In this document: positions 53,194 through 63,702 of the stretch, piece by piece
Position numbering within the stretch: position 1 is the first letter of the stretch
Layout: the number at the start of each line of letters is the position of its first letter
Assembly (NCBI RefSeq): GCF_003049665.1
Contig: NZ_PYWM01000001.1
Location: forward strand, 1-64,000
Direction: 5' to 3'
DNA: 64,000 nt
From: Lysinibacillus mangiferihumi
Lineage (GTDB): Bacteria; Bacillota; Bacilli; Bacillales_A; Planococcaceae
Translations under genes and position numbers: made by a program
Notes under the pieces: generated by a model
Databases searched by the model: none
What the model was told of the DNA's origin: nothing
Seen by the model: only the letters and a program-made list of their open reading frames with translations

Positions 53194-54224
53194 TGGACAG
53201 CATACAACGAAAGGTACAGCAACGACAGCATTTAATGTATGAGGAAATGATTGAAGCAGCACAATGGATGTTCCAACAGGAGACGCCAAAAGATGCTATC
53301 GCCCAATTTTTAATAGACTTATCTGCAAAGGGTGAAACGGCACATGAAGTTGCAGCATTAGCCAATGTAATGCGTTCGTTTGCGCTCCAAGTGCCAGCAG
53401 AAGCTGGGGTTTATATGGATAACTGTGGTACAGGTGGAGACGGCTTAAATACATTTAATATTAGTACTGCATCAGCCTTTGTCTTGGCAGGAGCAGGCGT
53501 TAAAATGGCAAAGCACGGGAATCGCAAAATTTCTTCTGCATCAGGTAGTGCAGATGTGTTAGAGGCTTTAGGTATTCATACGAATATATCGATTGAACAA
53601 ACACTGACACTTTTAGAGACAGAAGGAATTGCCTTTTTATATGCTCCAAATGTCCATCCGAAATTAAAACGCATTGGGGAAGTACGACGTGCCTTAGGAA
53701 AGCCCACTATTTTTAATCTTGTCGGCCCACTGACCAATCCAGTCCCTTTAGCAACGCAATTTACGGGCATTAATCGTCCCAACTTTGTAATGGAATATGC
53801 TTCTGTTTTACAAATGCTTGGACGGGAGCGGGCGATTGTCGTTTCTGGTCCGAAAGGGTTAGATGAAGCATCACTTGCTGGTCAAAATACAGCCATCTTA
53901 GTAGATAAAGGTGACTTAATTCCATTTGCCTTAACAGCAGAAGATGTCGGGCTACACTATGCACCCCTAGAAGCGATACGCGGTGGCAATGCTGATGAAA
54001 ATGCAACTATTATGCGTAAATTACTCGCTGGTGAACAAAGCGCCTATTTCGATACGGTATTGTTAAATGCCGCAATAGGTTTGTTCAGCCAAGGAACAGC
54101 ACAAACCGTTCAAGAAGGTGTTGAAATGGCAAAAGATAGTATTTTCAGCGGCCGTGCATTGCAGAAATTAGAGGCAGTTGTTGCCTTTAGTGAAAAAATA
54201 AAAGAAGTGGAGATTGGGCTATGA
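53190..54224 (+). CDS. trpD: anthranilate phosphoribosyltransferase
   Basis: 344 residues; ATG 53190 overlaps the trpE stop, with a second ATG at 53193. Intact motifs: CGTGGDGLNTFNIST, KHGNRKISSASGSADVLEALG, NLVGPLTNP. It joins anthranilate to PRPP. Confidence 0.96.
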   Translation: MMDSIQRKVQQRQHLMYEEMIEAAQWMFQQETPKDAIAQFLIDLSAKGETAHEVAALANVMRSFALQVPAEAGVYMDNCGTGGDGLNTFNISTASAFVLAGAGVKMAKHGNRKISSASGSADVLEALGIHTNISIEQTLTLLETEGIAFLYAPNVHPKLKRIGEVRRALGKPTIFNLVGPLTNPVPLATQFTGINRPNFVMEYASVLQMLGRERAIVVSGPKGLDEASLAGQNTAILVDKGDLIPFALTAEDVGLHYAPLEAIRGGNADENATIMRKLLAGEQSAYFDTVLLNAAIGLFSQGTAQTVQEGVEMAKDSIFSGRALQKLEAVVAFSEKIKEVEIGL

Positions 54225-55012
54225 ATATATTAACAAAAATAATTGAACAGAAGAAAATAGAAGTAGATGTATTGCTTACACAGCCAGATCCATTAGCCAA
54301 TTGCAACGAGATAAAACGTAACGCTCTTTTTGCAACGTTAAAGTCTGCTGATACTTTGCAAGTCATCGCCGAAATGAAACGCGCATCTCCATCCAAAGGT
54401 CTTATTGCAGAGGGCGCTAATCCAGTAAAACAGGCAAAAATTTATGCACAAGCTGGTGCAGCCGCCATTTCGGTTTTAACAGATAAAATGTTTTTTCAAG
54501 GCTCGTTTGAAGATTTAGCAGCCGTTGCGAAGGCGGTTCAAACGCCACTTCTGTGTAAAGACTTTATGATTGACCGTGTGCAAATTCGCTTTGCGAAGGC
54601 TGCTGGTGCATCAATCATTTTACTTATTGTTGCAGCACTTGACGATGCAATGTTACAAGATTTATATCACTTCGCCACAAGTTTAGGTCTTGAAGTATTA
54701 GTCGAAGTGCACGATATTGAAGAGCTTGAACGAGCACTCGCTGTTGGGGCAAAACTAATTGGGGTCAATAACCGAGATTTGCGTACATTTGAAGTGGATT
54801 TAGAGCGAACAAGGGAAATTGCAGAGGCTTTTCCATTTGGGGAGCAACGTGTGCTTATTAGCGAGAGCGGAATTTGGCATAGTGATGATGCCAAAAAGGT
54901 TGCAGCGATGGGAGCAAGTGCTGTTCTTGTAGGAGAGTCATTAATGCGCAGTGGCGATGCAGGTGTAGCACTTCAACAATTACAAGTAAATAAAGCAGGT
55001 GCATCGCTATGA
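54221..55012 (+). CDS. trpC: indole-3-glycerol phosphate synthase
   Basis: 263 residues, 4-base overlap with trpD. All active-site elements are present: AEMKRASPSKG, LLCKDFM (Lys), VEVHDIEE, GVNNRDLRTF and ISESGI. Closes the indole ring. Confidence 0.97.
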   Translation: MNILTKIIEQKKIEVDVLLTQPDPLANCNEIKRNALFATLKSADTLQVIAEMKRASPSKGLIAEGANPVKQAKIYAQAGAAAISVLTDKMFFQGSFEDLAAVAKAVQTPLLCKDFMIDRVQIRFAKAAGASIILLIVAALDDAMLQDLYHFATSLGLEVLVEVHDIEELERALAVGAKLIGVNNRDLRTFEVDLERTREIAEAFPFGEQRVLISESGIWHSDDAKKVAAMGASAVLVGESLMRSGDAGVALQQLQVNKAGASL

Positions 55013-55623
55013 CGAAAGTGAAAATTTGTGGTTTGAAAGAAGTCCAGCATGTGCAAGCCGCAGTGCTGGCAGGTGCAGATGCCATCGGTTTTGTCTTTGC
55101 GCCAAGCAAACGTCAAGTAACCATTGAACAAGCGCAACAATTGGCCAAACATGTACCCGATGGAATAAAGAAAATTGGTGTCTTTGTCAATCCAACGCCT
55201 GAAGAATTACGTTCGGCAGTATTAACTGTGCCATTGGATTATGTACAGTATCATGGTGAGGAATCTCCTGCGTTTATTATTCAACAAGGCTATCCATCAA
55301 TTAAGGCTTTGTCTGTCCGTTGCGCTGAAGATGTGCAGGCGGCTACTAACTACGATGTGGACTATTACTTATTTGATGCACCTGGCACAGATTATAAAGG
55401 GGGTAGTGGACATACGTTTGATTGGACATTACTCGAAGCTGCTGGTATTCCACAACATAAGCTAATTTTAGCTGGTGGTTTAAAATTAGACAATATTCAG
55501 GAGGCACTGTCACTCGTATCACCCTTCATGGTAGATGTTTCAAGTGGTGTCGAAACAGAGGGTAGCAAGGATACAGCAAAAATAGCAGCATTTCTACAAG
55601 CAGTAAAGAGGGGGAGAGTATAA
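55009..55623 (+). CDS. trpF: phosphoribosylanthranilate isomerase
   Basis: 204 residues, 4-base overlap with trpC. KICGLK (general base Cys), [23 protein letters not shown] and the acid Asp in LFDAPG are present, with [10 protein letters not shown] at the phosphate site. Confidence 0.95.
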   Translation: MTKVKICGLKEVQHVQAAVLAGADAIGFVFAPSKRQVTIEQAQQLAKHVPDGIKKIGVFVNPTPEELRSAVLTVPLDYVQYHGEESPAFIIQQGYPSIKALSVRCAEDVQAATNYDVDYYLFDAPGTDYKGGSGHTFDWTLLEAAGIPQHKLILAGGLKLDNIQEALSLVSPFMVDVSSGVETEGSKDTAKIAAFLQAVKRGRV

Positions 55624-56831
55624 TGCATTCATTGGCAAATAGCGTACCAACAAAGGAAGGGCGCTACGGAAAATTTGGTGGGCAGTATGTCCCGGAAACT
55701 TTAATGACAGCATTAATTGAATTACAAGCAGCATTTGATGAAGCGATGGCGGATCAGGTATTTACGAACGAGCTAGCATATTATTTAAAGGAATATGTAG
55801 GACGTGAGACACCACTGTACTTTGCTGAAAATTTAACGAATGAGCTAGGCGGTGCCAAAATTTATTTAAAGCGTGAAGATTTGAACCATACAGGCGCACA
55901 TAAGATTAATAATGCGATTGGCCAAGCACTTCTTGCTAAGCGTATGGGAAAAAAGAAAATCGTCGCAGAAACAGGTGCAGGGCAACATGGTGTAGCGACA
56001 GCGACTGCTTGTGCTTTATTAAATTTGGAATGTGTCGTATTTATGGGTGCAGAAGATATTAAACGACAGCAATTAAATGTTTTCCGTATGGAGTTACTTG
56101 GCACAAAGGTAGAGTCTGTAGAGACAGGGTCAAAAACGTTAAAAGATGCTGTCAATGCTGCACTACGTTACTGGGTGACGAATGTTGAAGATACACATTA
56201 TATTTTAGGTTCAGCTCTAGGTCCACATCCATTCCCAAAAATTGTACGTGATTTCCAACGTATCATTGGTGTGGAGACAAGAACGCAAATACTGGAAAAA
56301 GAAGGGCGTTTACCTGATGCAGTAGTCGCATGTATAGGCGGTGGAAGCAATGCAATTGGCATGTTCCATCCATTTGTAGATGATGAAGCGGTCGCATTAT
56401 ATGGTGTCGAAGCAGCTGGCAGTGGTATTGACACTGGAAAGCATGCAGCAGCTATTGCCGGTGGGCAGTTAGGCGTTCTGCACGGAGCGTATATGTATTT
56501 ACTGCAAGATGACAATGGTTTTGTGCAGGAGGCTCATTCCATTTCGGCTGGGCTTGATTATCCTGGTAAGGGGCCTGAACATTGTTATTTGCATGATATT
56601 GGTCGAGCAAAGTTTGATTCGATCACAGATACTGAGGCGCTTGAAGGTTTACAATTACTAAGTCGGACGGAAGGGATATTACCTGCATTAGAAAGTGCTC
56701 ACGCCATTGCCTATACTGCGAAGATTGCACAAGAAATGGATGCAGATGATATTATTGTTGTTTGTTTATCGGGTCGCGGGGATAAGGATGTCCATACGGT
56801 ACGTGCAGTACTTGGAGGTGAGCAATCATGA
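55623..56831 (+). CDS. trpB: tryptophan synthase beta chain
   Basis: 402 residues. The PLP lysine is in [10 protein letters not shown], the phosphate loop is [10 protein letters not shown], and [13 protein letters not shown] and CLSGRGDKD are intact. It makes tryptophan from indole and serine in an alpha2-beta2 complex with TrpA. Confidence 0.97.
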   Translation: MHSLANSVPTKEGRYGKFGGQYVPETLMTALIELQAAFDEAMADQVFTNELAYYLKEYVGRETPLYFAENLTNELGGAKIYLKREDLNHTGAHKINNAIGQALLAKRMGKKKIVAETGAGQHGVATATACALLNLECVVFMGAEDIKRQQLNVFRMELLGTKVESVETGSKTLKDAVNAALRYWVTNVEDTHYILGSALGPHPFPKIVRDFQRIIGVETRTQILEKEGRLPDAVVACIGGGSNAIGMFHPFVDDEAVALYGVEAAGSGIDTGKHAAAIAGGQLGVLHGAYMYLLQDDNGFVQEAHSISAGLDYPGKGPEHCYLHDIGRAKFDSITDTEALEGLQLLSRTEGILPALESAHAIAYTAKIAQEMDADDIIVVCLSGRGDKDVHTVRAVLGGEQS

Positions 56832-57622
56832 CAACTTTACAACAGGCAATTGAACAAGTAAAAAATGCAGGGAATAAAGCTTTTGTGCCCTATATTATGG
56901 CGGGGGATGGAGGACTTAGTACAGTAAAGCCCACAATCTTGTCGCTACAAAAAATGGGGGTAACAGCGATTGAAGTTGGAATTCCTTTTACCGATCCTGT
57001 TGCAGACGGTCCTACTATTGAGCAGGCTGGTGAGCGCGCATTAGCAGAAGGGGTAACATTGCGCAATGTTTTAGAGACACTTGCATCATTCCGTCAAGAA
57101 ATTGCTGTGCCATTAGTCGTAATGACTTATTTTAACCCTGTTTTAGCTTATGGCTTAGAGCAATTTGCTAGTGCTTGTGTGGCAGGGGGTGTCAAAGGGT
57201 TAATCGTCCCTGACGTACCACTTGAAGAAAGTGCCATACTGCGTCAAACGTTAAATCCCCATGGTGTGGATATTGTGCAGCTTGTATCATTAACAAGTCC
57301 ACCAGAGCGAATTGCTCGTATTGCAGCGGCTAGTCAAGGCTTTGTCTATGCTGTAACGGTGAACGGCATTACGGGAGCACGTGCAAGTTTTGCGACTGAT
57401 TTAGAAGGTCATTTTCAACGTTTGCGAGAGATGTGTCACATACCGGTATTAGCTGGCTTTGGTATTTCAACACCACAACAAGTTGTGAGCATGGGGGCAC
57501 TTGGGGACGGCGTCATTGTAGGTAGTACAATAGTAGAGGCTTTGCATAAAGGCAACGTTGCGAAGGTCGAAGCATTAGTCGCTGCCTCAAAAGGAACGAT
57601 TGAGACCTCAACGCCATTATAG
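56828..57622 (+). CDS. trpA: tryptophan synthase alpha chain
   Basis: 264 residues, overlapping trpB by 4 bases. [11 protein letters not shown], the catalytic Glu in [15 protein letters not shown] and the Asp in [11 protein letters not shown] are present. Releases indole to TrpB. Last gene of the operon. Confidence 0.96.
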   Translation: MTTLQQAIEQVKNAGNKAFVPYIMAGDGGLSTVKPTILSLQKMGVTAIEVGIPFTDPVADGPTIEQAGERALAEGVTLRNVLETLASFRQEIAVPLVVMTYFNPVLAYGLEQFASACVAGGVKGLIVPDVPLEESAILRQTLNPHGVDIVQLVSLTSPPERIARIAAASQGFVYAVTVNGITGARASFATDLEGHFQRLREMCHIPVLAGFGISTPQQVVSMGALGDGVIVGSTIVEALHKGNVAKVEALVAASKGTIETSTPL

Positions 57623-57624
57623 CA

Positions 57625-57657
57625 AATTGTGTGAGAATTGTTTGCGTGCCTGGCACC
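57625..57657. repeat. dispersed intergenic repeat, copy 3
   Basis: AATTGTGTGAGAATTG (57625-57640, identical to copy 1) followed by TTTGCGTGCCTGGCACC, which shares TTTGCGTG-CTGGCAC with copy 2. Confidence 0.65.
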
Positions 57658-57658
57658 G

Positions 57659-57690
57659 AGTCTACTCTTTTTTTAGAGTAGGCTTTTTAT
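57659..57690 (+). terminator. terminator after trpA
   Basis: AGTCTACTCT and AGAGTAGGCT arms over T-rich loop, followed by TTTTATT. Confidence 0.75.
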
Positions 57691-57812
57691 TATGGATGCA
57701 AAATAACGTTATCCTAGAACATTGATGCAATTAGGATAAAACTAGTAAGCTAGTGAATAGTGCGTATAGGCGCGATTTTCGGTATAATAGCTTTCGTGAG
57801 GAAGTGAGAAAA

Positions 57813-58086
57813 ATGATTTTATCGAAAAAAAGATGGCAGGTCGAGCGTCCAGACGCACAACTTGTCCAAACATTACAAAATGACTTACAACTTTCTGCTA
57901 TTGCGGCAAAAATTTTAGCAGCACGAGGCTGTACAACATCAGCTGATGCAGAAAGCTTATTAAATATGACAGAAGCAAATATTCACGACCCATTTTTAAT
58001 GCATGGTATGGCAGAAGCAGTAGCGCGCATTCAACAAGCGCTTGAAAAAAACGAGAAAATATTAGTGTACGGAGATTATGACGCGG
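57813..58086 (+). CDS. recJ: recJ, 5' exon
   Basis: Codons for the first 91 residues of single-strand exonuclease RecJ from the ATG after GAGGAAGTG, ending after GDYDA plus one base (58086). An in-frame codon at 57753 lies upstream but lacks a ribosome site. Without splicing, translation would stop at 58103, inside the intron. With exon 2 (60858 onward) the total is 2,340 bases, 779 residues, the normal RecJ length. Confidence 0.93.
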
Positions 58087-58808
58087 GTGCGACACGTTTT
58101 TAAGTGAAAAGCTTAAACACTAGGGAGTCGTATAATTTCCCTAGGAGAACTGATTTCTTGATAGGTGGAATGATGGAGTAACGCCCTGAAACGCCTACTC
58201 TGATACTCCGACATGCTTTCTCTAAGGTTAAATAGAAAAGTATGAAGCTCGGTGAAGTCGGCAGAGAGATACCGTAAGTTTATTTATTATAAGTAAATAC
58301 GAAAGCTGTCCAGAGGTGGATGGTGTATCCTATATGCCGGGAGTCTATAAAATATCTATGGTTAGAATGTGCTGCATAAGCACTGACGAATCTCTGAATG
58401 TACGGGTCTAGACGTAGACATTGTAGAAATGCAATGGATGGCAGTGCCATCGTATGTGTGGGTAAGTAAGAATCTGGCGTTATGAAAGCCCATAGCTTGT
58501 TAAAGGCAAGTTCAAGCATACAGGACTATAGGAGAAACCTAAGGATAAATGAATGGATAGAGAAATCGGAACGTGGAAAGCGAAGGATGTGGAGGTATTA
58601 ACCAACCTATGAAACAGTTCAGTATATAAATGGGCAACCTATTAAAACTGATTAACCTATCGTGAGAGTGGAGCCACAGTACCTTTGAAACCGTGATAAT
58701 AAGTGGTGGAGGGATAGGCTCTAGTCGGAAATTTCAAAGACTTATAAGTGCATAACAAATCACAGATTCGAGTATGACTAATAGAATCACCACTTGAGAG
58801 AGGGGTTG

Positions 58809-60698
58809 ATGTCTGTGGCAAATTCACGAATCGTACAACATGTTAAAAAGTCCAAACTTAGAAATGCTGAGTATTATAGTATGCAAACCTCGTTTGACAT
58901 GCTATATGAACAAAGCAAAAATGGTAGTAAATTTAAAAACTTAATGGGTATGATCAGCTCTACGGAAAACATTAAGTTAGCTTATCGAAACATTAAGAAG
59001 AATACAGGCAGTAAAACGGCTGGCGTTGATGGTCGAACAATCGAACATATATCAAAGCTAAGCGAGGAACAATTTATTCGTTATGTTAGAAACAAATTAC
59101 GAGATTATAAACCGAAAGCAGTAAGACGGGTTGAAATACCCAAGCCTAATGGTAAAACAAGACCACTAGGAATTCCTGCAATTTGGGATAGAATAGTCCA
59201 ACAATGTATTTTACAAGTTCTTGAACCTATAGCAGAGGCAAAATTCTCAGGTAGAAGTCATGGATTTAGACCAAACCGTTCAGTAGAAAATGCAATTGCA
59301 CAAAGTTATCGGTTAATGCAAAATTCTAAAATGTCTTATGTCATTGATATAGATATTAAAGGATTTTTCGATAATGTCTCTCATGCTAAATTACTAAAGC
59401 AAATGTGGACATTAGGTATACAAGATAAAAACTTACTCACGATTATTTCTAAAATGCTTAAAGCCAAAATCAAAATGCCAGACGGAAAAATTATTGAGAA
59501 TGAGAAAGGTACACCACAAGGAGGAATTCTCTCTCCTTTACTATCTAATATTGTTCTCAATGAATTGGATAGATGGATTGAAAGCCAATGGGAAAACACT
59601 CCGATTTGTAAAGATAAAATAATTATTCGAAAAGATAGAGGGAATTCAACAGATAAAGGAAATCAATATTACCATCTAAAGAAAACCCAATTAAAGGAAT
59701 GTTACATTGTTCGATATGCAGATGATTTTAAAATATTCTGTAGTAATCCTAATCATGCAAAGAAGTTATTTATCGCAGTCCAAAAATGGCTAAAAGATAG
59801 ACTTGGCTTAGAAATTAGCGAAGAGAAATCAAAAATCGTAAATCTTAAAAAGGACTATTCTGAATTTCTAGGAATCAAAATGAAATTAATTTCAAAAGGT
59901 CAGAAATGGGTAGTTAAAAGTCATATGTGTGATAAAGCAGTACAGCGTACGAAGAATAACCTTAAAGAAATTATTAAAGGTATTCGATATGATAGTGGCT
60001 CAAATGACCAAGCAAGAAAAATAGCACGATATAACTCAACTGTAATAGGACTTCATCAATATTTCCGTATAGCAACAATGATAGCCGAGGATATGGGAAA
60101 CATCGCATATGAAGTAAATGCGTGTTTGAAAGACCATCGAATGAAACGGCGAATAAAGAAAACGGGTGTTATCACTTCTGATTTCATTCGAAAAGAATAC
60201 GGAAAAAGCAAGCAACTTAGATTTATATCACGAGAACCGTTTCTACCTATTGGCTACATTAAACACAAAATTCCAATGATGAAACGAAATGTAGTAAATG
60301 CATATACAAAAGAAGGTAGAGAAGAAATTCATAAAAACCTTTCTACTATTGATGTTGGCATACTTCGTTTCTTAATGGAACACCCAGTTCCACAACGAAG
60401 TGTTGAATATAACGACAATCGTATCGCATTATACTGTGCTCAAAGAGGTAATTGCCATGTAACAGGGCAAGAACTAAACCCGATGACGATTCACTGTCAT
60501 CATAAAGTACCACGATTGCAAGGTGGTACTGACGAATATAAAAACCTCTGTCTCGTCGATAAAGAAATTCACATTTTGATTCATGCAAAAGATGAAGAAG
60601 TAATCTCGAAATATAAACATCTTATAACGAATGTTGGAAGCCTAAACAAACTTAATAATTTACGCAAAAAATTAAATTTAAAAGAACTAGCAATTTAA
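58809..60698 (+). CDS. group II intron-encoded reverse transcriptase/maturase with HNH endonuclease
   Basis: 629 residues (ATG behind AGAGGGG; TTG 58794 and GTG 58815 are alternatives). RT fingers-palm blocks include GKTRPLGIPAIWDRIVQQ, GFRPNRS, VIDIDIKGFFDNV, GTPQGGILSPLLSNI and the catalytic YADD (about 303-306). A maturase X domain follows, then an HNH module near the C-terminus (CAQRGNCHVTG, IHCHHKVPRLQGGTDEYKN). It aids splicing and mediates retrohoming. Confidence 0.95.
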   Translation: MSVANSRIVQHVKKSKLRNAEYYSMQTSFDMLYEQSKNGSKFKNLMGMISSTENIKLAYRNIKKNTGSKTAGVDGRTIEHISKLSEEQFIRYVRNKLRDYKPKAVRRVEIPKPNGKTRPLGIPAIWDRIVQQCILQVLEPIAEAKFSGRSHGFRPNRSVENAIAQSYRLMQNSKMSYVIDIDIKGFFDNVSHAKLLKQMWTLGIQDKNLLTIISKMLKAKIKMPDGKIIENEKGTPQGGILSPLLSNIVLNELDRWIESQWENTPICKDKIIIRKDRGNSTDKGNQYYHLKKTQLKECYIVRYADDFKIFCSNPNHAKKLFIAVQKWLKDRLGLEISEEKSKIVNLKKDYSEFLGIKMKLISKGQKWVVKSHMCDKAVQRTKNNLKEIIKGIRYDSGSNDQARKIARYNSTVIGLHQYFRIATMIAEDMGNIAYEVNACLKDHRMKRRIKKTGVITSDFIRKEYGKSKQLRFISREPFLPIGYIKHKIPMMKRNVVNAYTKEGREEIHKNLSTIDVGILRFLMEHPVPQRSVEYNDNRIALYCAQRGNCHVTGQELNPMTIHCHHKVPRLQGGTDEYKNLCLVDKEIHILIHAKDEEVISKYKHLITNVGSLNKLNNLRKKLNLKELAI

Positions 60699-60774
60699 TT
60701 GGACAAATAAACATACGCTTAGTGAATACTGTTAAGTTATGTAGATTAACAAAGTTCTGAAATTATTCGATGGA

Positions 60775-60808
60775 ACGCCGTGTGAGGTGAAAATCTCACG
60801 CACGGTGT
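60775..60808 (+). ncRNA. group II intron domain V
   Basis: 34 nt. The lower helix ACGCCGTG/CACGGTGT, a 2-nt CG bulge, the upper helix TGAGGT/ATCTCA and a GAAA tetraloop match domain V, the catalytic core. The triad position reads CGC (60776-60778). Domain VI and the 3' splice site follow within 50 nt. Confidence 0.9.
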
Positions 60809-60857
60809 GAAGTGGGGGAAAAGCTGGAGATGATATCAAATGCTTACCTATCACTAT

Positions 60858-62923
60858 ATGGTGTAACAAGTACGACAGTAATGCTCCATGTCTTACTAGA
60901 CCTTGGCGCAGATGTGTCCTTTAAAATACCGAACCGCTTTTTACATGGTTATGGTCCGAGTGAAGCATTATTTCGTGAAGCCCATGAAGAGGGAGTTCAA
61001 TTAATACTAACGGTTGATAATGGTATCTCTGGGATTGAGCCAATCCGAGTGGCCAAGGAACTTGGAATGGATGTCATCGTGACAGATCACCATGAGCCAG
61101 GGGAGGAGTTACCGCAAGCAGATATCATTTTACATCCGCGCGTACCTGAAGGGCATTATCCGTTTGGTGAGCTGGCAGGTGTTGGCGTGGCGTTTAAATT
61201 AGCGCATGCCCTCTATGGCGAGCTGCCAACCCATTTATTTGAATTTGTAGCAATTGGTACGGTTGCAGATTTAGTTCCTTTAGTGGACGAAAATCGTTAC
61301 CTTGTCAAACGGGGCATGGAGGAAATGCGTCATTCACTTAGCCCTTGGATACAGGCGATGTGTGAAGTGGCAAGTGCTGAGCAAGCCACGATTAATGAAG
61401 AGACAATTGGCTTTTACTTTGGGCCGCGCTTAAATGCAGTTGGTCGGCTAGGCGAAGCATCGCCAGCCGTTGAGTTGCTCATGGCAGAGGATGCAGCAAA
61501 GGCGACAGCGTTAGCCAAACAGCTAAACGGATGTAATACAGAGCGCAAAGATATCGTGAAAAGTATTACAGATGAGGCGATTGCTCTTATCGAAGCAGAT
61601 AAAAAAATTGGCGATTCACTTGTGTTAGTTGTTGCAGGGGAAGGATGGAATGCTGGTGTTGTAGGGATTGTCGCATCTAGACTTGTTGAACTTTATTATC
61701 GTCCAACAATTGTTCTTTCACTAGACTTTGAGAAAGGGACAGCAAAGGGGTCTGCCCGTAGTATTGAAGGGTTCCATTTATACAATGAATTGGCGAAAAA
61801 TAGAGATATTTTACCGCATTTTGGCGGACATCCGATGGCAGCGGGGATGACATTGCCATTAGAGCACGTTGATGAACTGCGCAAACGCTTGGATGCGCAA
61901 GCAAGAGCTTGTTTAACCGAAGAGCAATTAACACCAGTTCTGTCAATTGATATTCCACTTAAAATTGATGAAATCTCCGTGGATGCCATTGAAGAGATTG
62001 CAACGCTTGGCCCATTCGGTACAGATTTCCCAAAGCCCGTGTATGTGCTTGAAGATGTGGAAATTGCAACAATGCGTAAAATTGGTGCCGCTGAAAATCA
62101 TATTAAGATGGAACTTACAGACGGCTTAGAGAAATTAGACAGTGTAGGTTTTAATAAAGGGCATTTGTACAATGAGCTGACATATGGCATCAAAGTGTCG
62201 TTTACTGGCGATCTTCAAATTAATGAATGGCAAGGACGTAAAAAGCCACAGTTTATGATTGAAGATGTTCAAACGACAGAGTGGCAATTATTTGATATTC
62301 GTGGCATACGTCAAACATCTCGATGGTTACACACGGTACCAAAAGAGGAAGCAGTCTTTTTTGCGTTTCGTCCTGAGACAATCAGCTATTATCATTCATT
62401 GCTTGGTGTGTCAATTCAATTAGTAGATGCAGAGCTGTCCAATGTAGAGCAAACAGATTATATTGTGTTGCTGGATTTACCGCACAATGTTCAATTATTA
62501 GAAAATGTGTTAAGCAAAACAGCACCTACACGTATTTATGCCCATTTCTATATGCCAGATTCGCAGTATTTTAATGGCATACCGACACGTGAGCAGTTTG
62601 CGTGGTACTATAAATTTTTAAAGCAACGTCCAGCATTTCCACTAGATATGCATTTATCGGATTTAGCGAAACATACTGGTTGGCCATTAGAAGCGTTAAA
62701 ATTTATGACACAGGTGTTTTTTGAGCTTAATTTTGTTAAAATGGAGAGTGGACTGACGACTGTCAACGTGAATGCGCCAAAAACGGCATTAACTGAGGCA
62801 CCGTCTTACAAACAACGTTCTGAACAGATTGAAATAGAGCAAAAACTTGTCTATGCGCCATATATAGAGTTAAAGCAATGGTTTGATGAACGATTAAATT
62901 TATATGCGAATACAGTTTCGTAG
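60858..62923 (+). CDS. recJ: recJ, 3' exon
   Basis: Continues RecJ from [11 protein letters not shown] to the stop. The remaining catalytic motifs are intact: [43 protein letters not shown] and FGGHPMAAG. An apparent ATG at 60812 lies inside the intron and is not a real start. RecJ is a 5'-3' single-strand exonuclease for recombination and mismatch repair. The C-terminal ~200 residues are the Firmicute-specific extension. Confidence 0.94.
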
Positions 62924-62937
62924 GAGGAGCAAGAACT

Positions 62938-63450
62938 ATGGATTTAAAGCAATACGTGACAACAGTTGAGAACTGGCCAAAAGAAGGCATCAGCTTCAAA
63001 GATATTACAACAATTATGGATAACGGTCCAGCTTACAAATATGCAACAGATCAAATCGTAGCTTATGCTAAGGAAGTAGGCGCAGAAATTATTGTAGGTC
63101 CAGAAGCACGTGGTTTCATTATCGGTTGCCCAGTTGCCTATGCGCTTGAAATTGGCTTTGCGCCAGTTCGTAAACCAGGAAAATTGCCACGTGAAGTCAT
63201 TAGTGCAGATTACGGTTTAGAGTATGGTAAAGATACTTTAACAATGCATCAAGATGCCATCAAACCAGGTCAGAAAGTACTTATCTGTGATGATTTACTA
63301 GCTACTGGTGGTACAGTTGAGGCAACTGTACGCTTAATTCAACAATTAGGTGGAGAAGTTGTTGGCTGTGCATTCCTAATCGAGCTAAAAGAACTAAATG
63401 GCCGTGCAAAACTAGGCGATCTAAGCGTAAAAACTTTAATTCAATATTAA
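62938..63450 (+). CDS. apt: adenine phosphoribosyltransferase
   Basis: 170 residues, TAGGAGGAG upstream. The PRPP motif [13 protein letters not shown] and [17 protein letters not shown] are intact. Salvages adenine to AMP. It follows recJ, as in Bacillus; relA, which usually comes next, is not seen in the window. Confidence 0.97.
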   Translation: MDLKQYVTTVENWPKEGISFKDITTIMDNGPAYKYATDQIVAYAKEVGAEIIVGPEARGFIIGCPVAYALEIGFAPVRKPGKLPREVISADYGLEYGKDTLTMHQDAIKPGQKVLICDDLLATGGTVEATVRLIQQLGGEVVGCAFLIELKELNGRAKLGDLSVKTLIQY

Positions 63451-63455
63451 TACTA

Positions 63456-63493
63456 AAAAAGCTGTCCCCTATAATTGGGACAGCTTTTTTAAA
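63456..63493. terminator. terminator after apt
   Basis: AAAAAAGCTGTCCC and GGGACAGCTTTTTT are perfect arms with an 8-base loop; works on either strand. Confidence 0.92.
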
Positions 63494-63702
63494 TAATTAA
63501 TAAAAAGCTGTTAATCTATTTCGACGAACACCATCGTCTCTATGAGCTAGTTTATGAGCATTTCAATCCTGCTCTAATCATCAAAAATACTGAATATTAC
63601 GAAAAATAACTTTAATATTAGTTCATTTATATATACTTAAATATTTATTTATGTTATATTTTACCATATAACTTTCGCGATAGATAATTAGGGGGAGAAA
63701 AA

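Larger units (their letters stand above)
58087..60857 (+). mobile_element. group II intron in recJ
   Basis: 2,771 bp in the same orientation as recJ. The 5' end is GTGCGAC (consensus GUGYG), the 3' end is TCACTAT (ends AY), and a 34-nt domain V is at 60775-60808. Domain IV holds the maturase gene. The intron splits the Asp codon (G|AT) of the DHH motif I YGDYDADGVTST. Everything needed for self-splicing and mobility appears present. Confidence 0.95.

Noticed and set aside
58087-58808. EBS1 loop pairing with the recJ target (for example GCGTTAT or CCGTGATAAT in the intron)
   Set aside because: Several partial pairings with the exon sequence before the insertion site exist, but none is contiguous to the splice site and clearly better than the others. 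Domain I folding was not computed.
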